Assembly (NCBI GenBank): GCA_025061245.1 | Contig: JANZKD010000036.1 | Coordinates: forward strand, 1 to 13,472 | DNA length: 13,472 bases | Direction of reading: 5' to 3' | DNA from: Candidatus Culexmicrobium profundum | GTDB taxonomy: Archaea; Thermoproteota; Methanomethylicia; Culexarchaeales; Culexmicrobiaceae | Part shown: positions 1 through 7,112 of the stretch, piece after piece | Position numbering within the stretch: the stretch's first letter is position 1 | Layout: each line of letters opens with the position of its first letter | Notes under the pieces: generated by a model | Told to the model about the DNA's origin: nothing | The model's database searches: none | Seen by the model: the letters and a program-made list of their open reading frames with translations, nothing else | Made by a program: the position numbers and the translations under genes

Positions 1-686
1 ATCCGGATAAAAATGTAAAAAATTTAGGTACCTTAGCCTCAATCGCAGAAAGAGCGGGAACATCAGCCATAATGATTGGAGGATCAATCGGCGTCTCTGA
101 GAAAATGCTAGATAGAGTTATTCTTTCTTTAAAGAGAAAAATAAGGATACCGATAATATTATTTCCTGGGAACATAACTGGAATCAGTAAGTATGCGGAC
201 GCCATTTGGTTTATGTCTCTCTTAAACTCTTCAAATACATATTACTTAATAGATGCACAAGCATTAGGAGCAATAATAGTTAAGAAATATGGAATAGAAG
301 CTATTCCGATGGGATATTTAATTATAGGAGAAGGAGGAGTTGCAGGATATATTGGACAAGCCAGAATAATACCATATGACCACCCAGAGGTTGCAGCAAT
401 TTATGCGTTAGCTGGACAACTCTTGGGTATGCGTTTCATATATTTAGAAGCAGGTTCAGGAGCAAAAAAACCAATACCACAACATTTAATCAAATATGTT
501 AGAAAAATAGTATCAATACCTATTATTGTCGGAGGAGGAATAAGAACTAGGCAGCAAGCCAAAGAGGCTATATTGGCTGGTGCAGACATCCTAGTTACGG
601 GCACTATAATTGAGGAGGAAAATGCTGAAAAAAGAATAAATGAAATTATAAGAGGTATAAGGGAAGCAGTGCAAGAAAGGCGATAA
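1..686 (+). CDS. Geranylgeranylglyceryl phosphate synthase (5' partial)
   Basis: Makes the first ether bond of archaeal membrane lipids by joining sn-glycerol-1-phosphate to geranylgeranyl diphosphate; a cytoplasmic TIM-barrel enzyme needing Mg2+. The frame is open to the left edge of the window. The first readable codons give PDK, and the two leading bases fit the preceding Asp of the family's LIDPDK motif, so only roughly the first 25-30 residues are missing. The ATG at 72 lies inside the conserved AIMIGGS phosphate-loop region and is not the true start. Other family motifs: FPGN near 162-173, YLEAGSGA at 441-464, VGGGIRT at 528-548 and VTGT at 594-605, which form the substrate and phosphate pocket. 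It is the first visible gene of a + strand operon; the next gene begins one base after its TAA stop. Family assignment is very secure. Confidence 0.96.
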   Translation, partial: PDKNVKNLGTLASIAERAGTSAIMIGGSIGVSEKMLDRVILSLKRKIRIPIILFPGNITGISKYADAIWFMSLLNSSNTYYLIDAQALGAIIVKKYGIEAIPMGYLIIGEGGVAGYIGQARIIPYDHPEVAAIYALAGQLLGMRFIYLEAGSGAKKPIPQHLIKYVRKIVSIPIIVGGGIRTRQQAKEAILAGADILVTGTIIEEENAEKRINEIIRGIREAVQERR

Positions 687-687
687 T

Positions 688-1269
688 TTGAAGAACATTA
701 AAAAAGAAATTATGAGAAAAATACTTCACATATTTGGTGTAACCATATGGTTTGTATATCATTATCTAGGATATGAATACACTTTTACATATTTAGCAAC
801 ATGTCTATTAATTTCATTTATCTTAGAGTTAATTAGATTAAGAAAGTATTCATGGTATCCTTTTAAAGAAATCACTAGAAGGTTATCTAGGAAATATGAA
901 AAATCTGCTTTTGCAGCCCACATATATTTTTTTGCAAGTGCAACGTTAATAGTGTACTTATTGAAAGATATCATGGCTATAGTGGCTATAATGACTTTCA
1001 TATCGTCTGACGCAATGGCCGCTATAATTGGAATGACTATTGGTAAACATAAAAATCCAATAGATAAAAAGAAAACAATTGAAGGCACAATAGCAGGGGT
1101 TATTGTAGCAGCCATAGTTACAGGGATATTTTTAAAGCCAATTTATGCAATTGCCACAGCAATTACATTTCTCATTATAGATTCAATCGATATAAAGATA
1201 AGTGATAACTTTACGTTACCATTGCTTATGGGAATAACACTAAGAATTATAAATATGATAGTAGGGTAA
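688..1269 (+). CDS. Membrane kinase/cytidylyl-type protein of the SEC59/DGK1/VTE5 family
   Basis: A 193-residue, very hydrophobic protein with about six membrane segments. It matches the family of CTP-dependent lipid kinases (dolichol kinase, yeast diacylglycerol kinase Dgk1, phytol kinase). Visible hallmarks are RKILHIFG at residues 10-17, SDAMAAIIGMTIGK at 107-120, a basic stretch running into KKTIEGT (128-134, equivalent to the K-S/T-x-E-G-S/T motif) and DNF at 173-175. The likely substrate is a polyprenol or ether-lipid intermediate, inferred from its place immediately after GGGP synthase; the exact substrate cannot be read from sequence. The start chosen is TTG, two bases after the previous stop, with an AAGG purine run just upstream, which suggests translational coupling. 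ATG at 712, at the conserved RKILHIFG, is the alternative. Stop TAA. Confidence 0.85.
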   Translation: MKNIKKEIMRKILHIFGVTIWFVYHYLGYEYTFTYLATCLLISFILELIRLRKYSWYPFKEITRRLSRKYEKSAFAAHIYFFASATLIVYLLKDIMAIVAIMTFISSDAMAAIIGMTIGKHKNPIDKKKTIEGTIAGVIVAAIVTGIFLKPIYAIATAITFLIIDSIDIKISDNFTLPLLMGITLRIINMIVG

Positions 1270-1286
1270 ATAATGAATTGAGGTTT

Positions 1287-4200
1287 ATGGCTATAGTAAA
1301 CAATGAAACAAAAGAATACTTCACTAAACTTGAAGAAGAAACTAGAAGACTATATGAAATAGCTAAAAGTGCAAAAAGTAAATCATTAGATCCAGAGGAT
1401 GAACCAGAAATTTTTTTGGCTAGAGATTTAGCAGAAAGAGTTGAAGGAATACTTGAAAACTTTGGTCTGAAAGGTATTGCAGAGAGAATACGGCTGTTAA
1501 CAAGTAAATATTCGAGAGAAATTGTTGCATTAAAAATTGCAGAAGATATTGTATATGGAAAATTTGGTTCATTTAAGGAGGAAAAAGCTGCAGAAATAGC
1601 AATTAGAGCAGCATTAGCAATATTGACAGAAGGAATAACAGCGGCACCATTACAAGGCATTGATAGAGTAAGCATAAAACAGAATTATGATGGCACCAAA
1701 TATTTAGCAATATACTATGCAGGGCCTATAAGATCAGCAGGAGGAACAGAACAAGCATTAACGGTATTAGTAGCGGATTATATCAGACAGTTACTTCACC
1801 TAGAAAAATACGTTCCAACCAATGAGGAGATCAAGAGATTTGTTGAAGAAATAAGACTATATGAAAGGCGAGTTGGAAGATTTCAATATCATAATAGTGA
1901 TTCAGATCTAGAAAAAGCACTAAGAAATATTCCAGTAGAAATTACTGGAGTAGCTACTGATCCTATAGAAGTCAGCATACATAGAGATTTACCTAGAATT
2001 GAAACAAATAAGCTACGGGGAGGAGCTTGTAGAGTACTAAATGATGGTGTAATTGGAAAAGCTGCAAAAATAAAGAAAATAGCAGATGAAGCTGGTTTAA
2101 GTGGTTGGGATTGGCTCAGTGATTTTTCAAAAGAAAGTATTGAGGAAGGAGGAATAAAACCAAGTGAAAAATATTTGGCAGATGTTATAGCAGGAAGACC
2201 AATTTTTTCGCATCCTTCTCGTCCAGGAGGATTTAGATTAAGATATGGAAGAAGCAGAAATACAGGGTTAGCAGCCATAGGACTCAATCCCGCTACAATG
2301 GTAGTGCTAGGTGGCTTTCTTGCTATTGGTACACAAGTAAGGGTAGAACGTCCAGGAAAAAGTGGAATAGTAATGCCAGTTACATCAATAGAAGGACCAA
2401 TAGTAAAACTAATAGACGGAAGAGTATTAAAGATAAGAAATGTCATTGAAGCTGAAAATATAAAGGATAAAATTAAGGAGATTTTATTTCTAGGAGATGT
2501 TCTTATAGGATTTGGAGAATTTTTAGAAAACAACCATTTATTGCTTCCATCTGGTTATGTTGAAGAATGGTGGAGATTGGAAGTAATTAAAGCAATAAAA
2601 AAGAAATATAAAGATTTTCATCAAGCATCAATTGATCTTGAAATCGATGAAGAAAAATTACAAAAAATACTTGAAAGATGGTATGAAAACAAGCCAACAG
2701 CAAGAGAAGCAATACAAATTTCATTAAAGTTGAAAGCACCTTTACATCCATGCTATACATACTACTGGAGCGAAATAAGTGCCGGGGATGTGCAACTACT
2801 GCTGGACTGGTTGAAGAGAAGGAGTAAGAAACTGGAAGACGAAGAAGAATCTATAGTGGGTCCTCTTGACGAAGATATAAAGAAGATTTTGGAGAATTTA
2901 GGAATACCTCACAAAGTACATGAAGATAATATCGTTATATCGGGTAATCACGCAGTTATACTAAGTACATGTTTAGCAGGGAAATTAGATGAAGAACTTC
3001 ATATTGAAAATGGACTAGAAGCAATCAATATGATTTCTCCAATTAAGATAAGAAATAAGGCGCCAACATATATTGGGTTGAGAATGGGCAGACCCGAAAA
3101 AGCCAAGGAAAGAATGATGAAACCACCAGTTCACATATTGTTTCCTGTAGGAATTGCGGGAGGAAGTAGCAGAAATATTATTGAGGCTGCAGCTAAACGG
3201 TATGTTGAAGTCGAAATAGCAACTAGAATATGCCCAAAATGCGGAGAAAAAACATTCTATACAAGATGCCCAAAGTGCATGAATAAGACATTAGAAGTTA
3301 GATTCTGCCCAAAATGTGGAAGAGAGGTAAAAGGATTAATATGTGAGACATGTAGACAACCTACGAGGTCACATATCAGACAAAAAATTGATTTATTTAA
3401 TGAATTAAAAAGAGCATGCCTTAACATAGACATACAAGCTCCACCAAAACTTGTAAAGGGTGTAAAGGGATTAACTAGTGCTCTAAAAATTCCGGAACCT
3501 CTTGAAAAAGGAATTTTAAGGGCGAAACATAATGTCTATGTGTATAAGGATGGAACAACAAGATTTGATATAACTAATGCTCCATTAACACATTTTAAAC
3601 CAAAAGAAATAGGAGTAACAGTTGAGAAATTGAGAGAGTTAGGCTATTTTATGGATTACAGTGGACGTCCATTAATTGATGATAATCAAATCGTTGAGCT
3701 AAAAGTTCAAGACATAATAATTCCTGTTCAAGCAGCTGATTATTTAATCAAAGTAGCTAAATACATTGATGAATTATTGGTTAGATATTACAAAATGGAA
3801 CCATATTATAATATAAAAAGACGAGAAGATTTAATCGGCCACTTAGTAATAGGTATCGCACCTCATACATCAGCCGGAATTATTGGGCGAATAATAGGGT
3901 TTACTACTGCTCAAGTATGCTTTGCCCATCCATATTGGCATGCTGCAAAACGTAGAAATTGCGATGGAGATGAAGATGCAATAATATTGGCACTTGATGC
4001 ATTTCTTAATTTTTCAAAGAAGTACTTACCAGAAAGAAGAGGAGGATTAATGGATGCACCATTAGTTGTTATGGTTACGCTGGACCCAAGAGAAGTTGAT
4101 GATGAAGTATTTAACCTAGAAACATGCGAGTCATTTCCTCTAGAGTTTTACGAAAAAACATTGCAATATGAAGACCCTAAGAAAGTAGCGAATATTATTG

Positions 4201-4733
4201 AAATTGTAAATGATCGTTTAGGAAAAGAGGAGCAATATGTAGGATTAAAGTTTACACATCATACTGAAACTATAGATGCAGGACCCAAAGCTACCATATA
4301 TAAGAAATTGAAAACTATGAATGAGAAAGTAGAAGCACAAATGAAATTAGTAGAAAAAATACGTGCTGTTGATAAGAAGGATGTTGCTGAAAGAATTTTG
4401 ATTCATCATTTCTTCCCAGATCTTATTGGCAATTTAAGGGCTTTTTCAACGCAGAGCTTAAGATGTATTAAATGTAATATGCGTTATGAAAGACCACCAT
4501 TAAATGGAAAATGCAGAAAATGTGGAGGAAAGCTTGTTTTAACAGTGTATAGGAAAGGTATTGAGAAATATTTAAAGACAGCATCAACACTGATACAGAA
4601 GTATAAATTGGGCGAATACTATAAACAACGTATTGAATTAGTTGAAAAAGAATTACAGTTACTATTTGAAAGTGGAAGTAGTGGCAGACAGACAAAATTA
4701 GTTGATTTTTGGAGAAGTGAAGCAAATGAATAA
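1287..4733 (+). CDS. polC: DNA polymerase D large subunit DP2
   Basis: Catalytic subunit of the archaeal replicative polymerase PolD, which works with the exonuclease subunit DP1 (not in this window) and PCNA. At about 1148 residues it is typical in length. Near the N-terminus there is the family block YYAGPIRSAGGTEQAL. A multi-Cys zinc region (CPKC, CPKC, CPKC, CETC) spans residues 649-689. The catalytic signature NCDGDED, with the paired active-site Asp residues, is at 891-897, and a further C4 zinc finger is at 1060-1079. The C-terminus ends in QTKLVDFW (1135-1142), a good PCNA-interacting (PIP) box. No intein interrupts the active-site region, although inteins are common in DP2 genes. ATG 1287 matches the usual N-terminal length; TTG at 1278 in the same frame is possible. 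The GAGGT before the ATG is unusually close. Third gene of the lipid-replication operon. Confidence 0.97.
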   Translation: MAIVNNETKEYFTKLEEETRRLYEIAKSAKSKSLDPEDEPEIFLARDLAERVEGILENFGLKGIAERIRLLTSKYSREIVALKIAEDIVYGKFGSFKEEKAAEIAIRAALAILTEGITAAPLQGIDRVSIKQNYDGTKYLAIYYAGPIRSAGGTEQALTVLVADYIRQLLHLEKYVPTNEEIKRFVEEIRLYERRVGRFQYHNSDSDLEKALRNIPVEITGVATDPIEVSIHRDLPRIETNKLRGGACRVLNDGVIGKAAKIKKIADEAGLSGWDWLSDFSKESIEEGGIKPSEKYLADVIAGRPIFSHPSRPGGFRLRYGRSRNTGLAAIGLNPATMVVLGGFLAIGTQVRVERPGKSGIVMPVTSIEGPIVKLIDGRVLKIRNVIEAENIKDKIKEILFLGDVLIGFGEFLENNHLLLPSGYVEEWWRLEVIKAIKKKYKDFHQASIDLEIDEEKLQKILERWYENKPTAREAIQISLKLKAPLHPCYTYYWSEISAGDVQLLLDWLKRRSKKLEDEEESIVGPLDEDIKKILENLGIPHKVHEDNIVISGNHAVILSTCLAGKLDEELHIENGLEAINMISPIKIRNKAPTYIGLRMGRPEKAKERMMKPPVHILFPVGIAGGSSRNIIEAAAKRYVEVEIATRICPKCGEKTFYTRCPKCMNKTLEVRFCPKCGREVKGLICETCRQPTRSHIRQKIDLFNELKRACLNIDIQAPPKLVKGVKGLTSALKIPEPLEKGILRAKHNVYVYKDGTTRFDITNAPLTHFKPKEIGVTVEKLRELGYFMDYSGRPLIDDNQIVELKVQDIIIPVQAADYLIKVAKYIDELLVRYYKMEPYYNIKRREDLIGHLVIGIAPHTSAGIIGRIIGFTTAQVCFAHPYWHAAKRRNCDGDEDAIILALDAFLNFSKKYLPERRGGLMDAPLVVMVTLDPREVDDEVFNLETCESFPLEFYEKTLQYEDPKKVANIIEIVNDRLGKEEQYVGLKFTHHTETIDAGPKATIYKKLKTMNEKVEAQMKLVEKIRAVDKKDVAERILIHHFFPDLIGNLRAFSTQSLRCIKCNMRYERPPLNGKCRKCGGKLVLTVYRKGIEKYLKTASTLIQKYKLGEYYKQRIELVEKELQLLFESGSSGRQTKLVDFWRSEANE

Positions 4734-4995
4734 GAAGATTTATGAATCCTTAGCTTTTTTGAGAACAATAAGAAATGTTAGAAAGGGTTTGATAACTCGA
4801 AGTAAGATCATAAAAATTTTAAAAAACAACAAATTTTCAGCAAAAGAAATAGCTGAGAAAATAAATATGAGTTATAGTGCAATCAGACGTCAATTGAAAT
4901 TGATGGAAAGGGAAAAAATAGTTAGAAAAATTGGTAGAAAATGGAGCTTAACAGGATATGGACAGAAAGAGATAATGGATTTCATAAAACTTTAG
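4726..4995 (+). CDS. Small winged-helix DNA-binding protein
   Basis: An 89-residue protein with a helix-turn-helix core: SAKEIAEKINMSYSAIRRQL followed by a helix and the wing-like turn KIVRKIGRKWSLTGYG. This is the ArsR/MarR-like winged-helix layout used by many archaeal transcription regulators, and the N-terminal half is strongly basic. No ligand domain or metal site is visible, so the target is unknown. The ATG lies 8 bases inside the end of the DP2 gene, with GGAG at 4711-4714 as a possible ribosome site, so the two genes are translationally linked. An upstream TTG at 4702 in the same frame would add eight residues but has no better site. It ends in TAG, 14 bases from the convergent CBS-domain gene. 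Fold confidence is good; role unknown. Confidence 0.75.
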   Translation: MNKKIYESLAFLRTIRNVRKGLITRSKIIKILKNNKFSAKEIAEKINMSYSAIRRQLKLMEREKIVRKIGRKWSLTGYGQKEIMDFIKL

Positions 4996-5009
4996 AATAT
5001 TTTTACAAT

Positions 5010-5849
5010 TTATTCTAACAGTATATGTAGCAAGTCGATATCTCGAATCATACCTATAAGATTACCCTTTGCATCCAATACGGGAAGCTGATCAATGTCG
5101 AAGCGTCTCATCTTCTTTGCACAGAGACTTATCGGAGTTTGTTCTACTGCTGTTACTACATTTTTAACCATTATGTCTTTTACTGGTTTGTCGGGAAGAG
5201 TTAGTTCACGGCTACTTATGTAAATTATTGAAACTGCATCCCAGTCCCATTCTTGACCCTCTGTAGTAGCTCTAGTAGCAGAGGTATGTTCTTTGAGAGT
5301 TATCTCACAGAGAGAGATGATATCGGTATCAGAAATTATTCCTGTTAATCGTCCCTTAGAATCAATAACTGGAAGAGCTTGTGTTTTTGCTAATTTCATT
5401 ATAGTGTACGCTGCTGGAAGAGGAGTGTTTTCCCAAACAACAGTAATTCGTCTATCAACATAATCCTTTATTGGTCTTTTTATCCGCATATTGGCAATAG
5501 CTTTATGAACAATGTCTGCAACAGTAATAATTCCGACAAGCTCATTATTCTCTATGACTACAGGAAGACGACGGATGTCATGTTCTAACAATAGCTTTGC
5601 TGCTTTTTCAAGTGTGTCGTCAGGCGAAATTGTTATTGGGTTTCTGGTCATTAATAATGCCAATTGTTCTTCTGTAGGTTTTTTCATCAAATCTGTACGA
5701 GTCACAATTCCAACAAGTTTTCTAGTTCTTTTTTTAACTACTGGAAGACCCATAACCTTATGTTTTAGCATTAGCTTTAAAATATGCTCTCTAGTACCAG
5801 GTACTTCTGCAAAAATCACATTTGACGTCATCACATCTTTAACCTTCAT
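5010..5849 (-). CDS. Four-CBS-domain protein
   Basis: A 279-residue soluble protein made of two tandem pairs of CBS modules, roughly residues 1-60, 64-120, 125-185 and 220-279. Each shows the repeat pattern of a DIM/VM-type opening (KVKDVMTSNV, ALLMTRNPITI, IKDYVDRRITVV, VKDIMVKNVV) and a G-I-I/V-T-x-x-D ending (GIVTRTDLM, GIITVADIV, GIISDTDII, GMIRDIDLL). CBS pairs bind adenine nucleotides such as AMP, ATP or S-adenosylmethionine and act as energy or ligand sensors. No enzyme or DNA-binding domain is fused, so the partner is unknown. An insert of about 30 residues containing EWDWD separates modules 3 and 4. ATG at 5849 is chosen because GGAGGCG precedes it at good spacing and MKVKDVM is a typical CBS start. 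It follows the MazG-like gene by 29 bases, probably in one transcript. Confidence 0.92.
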   Translation of the reverse strand: MKVKDVMTSNVIFAEVPGTREHILKLMLKHKVMGLPVVKKRTRKLVGIVTRTDLMKKPTEEQLALLMTRNPITISPDDTLEKAAKLLLEHDIRRLPVVIENNELVGIITVADIVHKAIANMRIKRPIKDYVDRRITVVWENTPLPAAYTIMKLAKTQALPVIDSKGRLTGIISDTDIISLCEITLKEHTSATRATTEGQEWDWDAVSIIYISSRELTLPDKPVKDIMVKNVVTAVEQTPISLCAKKMRRFDIDQLPVLDAKGNLIGMIRDIDLLHILLE

Positions 5850-5878
5850 TAATGTAACGCCTCCAGAAAAAAGAAATA

Positions 5879-6214
5879 TCAATGAAAACCTTTATCGGAG
5901 TAATATTTATTTTTTCCGAAGAAAAACCTTTCCTCACATTCACAGGGAATCTTTTTACATTTAGGGCAAACATCTTTATATTTATTAAAAGCAGCTTTAG
6001 AAAGGTTCACATTTAATAAGTTAGCTAAAGAGGAAAGCCATGCCAAAACGTCTGCGAATTCACTCTCCATCAATTGATGGTCACCACTCTTGATGGCCTT
6101 TGCAAGCTCACCAATTTCTTCTATAAACCAGAGAAAGGTTCCAGTGACACCCCTTAGGCTATCTCGTTTAAAATATAATCTTTTCATAAGATTTTGAAAT
6201 TCATCGAGACTCAT
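5879..6214 (-). CDS. MazG-like nucleotide pyrophosphohydrolase
   Basis: A 111-residue all-alpha NTP pyrophosphatase domain protein. The metal-binding pattern is visible as FIEEIGELAKAI (EExxE) followed by ESEFADVLAW (ExxD), the arrangement used by MazG and dUTPase-like enzymes to hold Mg2+ and cleave nucleoside triphosphates to the monophosphate and pyrophosphate. The natural substrate is unknown; house-cleaning of non-canonical nucleotides is the usual suggestion. After the fold comes CPKCKKIPCEC, a Cys cluster that may bind zinc. The start is ATG 6214 because TTGAGGT precedes it with seven bases spacing. The frame stays open upstream to 6526, but that extension is the antisense of the Sec61-beta gene and is not coding. 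Divergent from Sec61-beta and upstream of the CBS-domain gene. Confidence 0.88.
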   Translation of the reverse strand: MSLDEFQNLMKRLYFKRDSLRGVTGTFLWFIEEIGELAKAIKSGDHQLMESEFADVLAWLSSLANLLNVNLSKAAFNKYKDVCPKCKKIPCECEERFFFGKNKYYSDKGFH

Positions 6215-6275
6215 AGTGTAAACCTCAAAATATTTATCTAATACGAACAGTTTAATATGATTTGGTTGGGAGAAA
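6215..6275. promoter_or_regulatory. Bidirectional promoter between MazG-like and Sec61-beta genes
   Basis: This 61-base gap must serve two divergent starts. On the minus strand GAGGT at about 6222-6226 is the ribosome site for the MazG-like gene, and an AT-rich CATATTAAAC box near 6250-6259 could be its TATA element. On the plus strand GGGAG at 6268-6272 precedes Sec61-beta, and AATATTTATC around 6229-6238 is a plausible TATA element. Boxes are assigned by eye only. Confidence 0.45.
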
Positions 6276-6455
6276 ATGTCCAGGAGAAGACGTAGAGAAG
6301 GGATGATGCCAGTAAGTGGGGCAGGATTAATTAGATTTTTCGAAGAGGAAATGAGAGGTTTAAAGATTAGTCCAATCCATGTAATAATCATGGCAGCTGC
6401 ATTAATGACATTTGCAATATTAGGGAACTTGGGAATATTATCATTTATTAAATAG
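6276..6455 (+). CDS. secG: Protein translocase subunit Sec61-beta
   Basis: A 59-residue small subunit of the archaeal SecYE-beta protein-conducting channel in the cytoplasmic membrane. The N-terminus is basic (MSRRRRREG), followed by the family-typical MMPVSGAGLIRFFEEE with the SxAGL/R-F core, then GLKISP and one membrane helix (about residues 34-57, VIIMAAALMTFAILGNLGIL) that anchors the C-terminus. This is the classical tail-anchored layout and the normal length for archaeal Sec61-beta. ATG at 6276 has GGGAG a few bases upstream; it ends with TAG at 6453-6455. A longer open frame on the opposite strand covers it, which makes the gene easy to overlook. It is divergent from the MazG-like gene and convergent with the ZPR1 gene, 33 bases away. 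Confidence 0.93.
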   Translation: MSRRRRREGMMPVSGAGLIRFFEEEMRGLKISPIHVIIMAAALMTFAILGNLGILSFIK

Positions 6456-6488
6456 ACAACAAGATAAAATGATATGAGAGTTATTAGT

Positions 6489-7046
6489 TTACTTCTCTGA
6501 ATTATTGGTGTTAAGTTTTTCAACAATTATTTCTTGACCATCATACGAAGGAATAATTGCACTCATTCCAGTCGGATCCTCTAAAACTAAGGTAAACGAA
6601 AGTTTACCTTGCTTCGCAAGAAGAAACTTTTCTGAAATTTTTTCAAAATCTTTTTCATCATAATCATAGAGAATAATCATCCTCTTAAAGTTTTCAATAA
6701 CTCTTTCAATAACGCCTTCAACATTAGTGATAAATCCATGTGCAGCTGGCCCTGGTTCAATAATAACGCCTAACTCAGGTATCTTTATTGTGCAATTTTT
6801 TGAGCGAATAACCTTCGCATACAGATCTTTAGGGGAAGATACTTTAAGGATAAAGCGTTTCGGCTCTCCATGTTTTAATGAGAAAATATCTACATGTTTA
6901 TATCCACAATTTGAACAATGCCATACTAATAGTACTTCATTAAAATGTGGAATTGTATGATCAAGTTCTCTAATAGATAATGAAACTGCTCCGCAAAAAG
7001 GACATTTAAACAATTGTTTTTTCTGGTTATCGTCAGCAAATGACAT
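6489..7046 (-). CDS. ZPR1-type zinc finger protein
   Basis: A 185-residue protein with a single ZPR1 unit. Residues 15-47 form a C-x2-C-x25-C-x2-C zinc finger (CPFC ... CSNC), followed by the beta-rich ZPR1 domain that contains ELGVIIEPGPAAHGFITNVEG, a hallmark of archaeal members. Eukaryotic ZPR1 has two such units and acts as a chaperone for translation elongation factor 1A; an equivalent role in archaea is inference from that work. The start ATG at 7046 is supported by AGGTGG just upstream. It ends in TAA, convergent with Sec61-beta, and is divergent from the DUF2070 gene. Family assignment is secure; cellular role is not. Confidence 0.9.
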   Translation of the reverse strand: MSFADDNQKKQLFKCPFCGAVSLSIRELDHTIPHFNEVLLVWHCSNCGYKHVDIFSLKHGEPKRFILKVSSPKDLYAKVIRSKNCTIKIPELGVIIEPGPAAHGFITNVEGVIERVIENFKRMIILYDYDEKDFEKISEKFLLAKQGKLSFTLVLEDPTGMSAIIPSYDGQEIIVEKLNTNNSEK

Positions 7047-7112
7047 AAAACCACCTAAGATATAATTAAAAGTGACGTTAATAAAGAAATTTCCAAATTT
7101 GAGGTTTGGAGC
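7047..7112. promoter_or_regulatory. Divergent promoter between ZPR1 and DUF2070 genes
   Basis: A 66-base gap with starts on both sides. For the plus strand, TATAATTAAA at 7061-7070 is a good archaeal TATA box, putting transcription start near 7090, and GAGGT at 7101-7105 sits seven bases before the DUF2070 ATG. For the minus strand, AGGTGG lies just before the ZPR1 start and TTTATTAA near 7077-7084 could be its TATA element. Assigned by eye. Confidence 0.5.

Noticed and set aside
1889..2533. Long minus-strand open frame inside the polymerase gene
   Set aside because: It is antisense to the well-conserved DP2 coding sequence and its translation resembles no protein family.
6063..6084. Similarity between MazG-like coding sequence (CACTCTCCATCAATTGATGG) and the repeat at 9301
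   Set aside because: The match is short, dominated by a CATCA/TGATG palindrome, and the MazG-like sequence is constrained by its coding motif, so chance is the likelier explanation.
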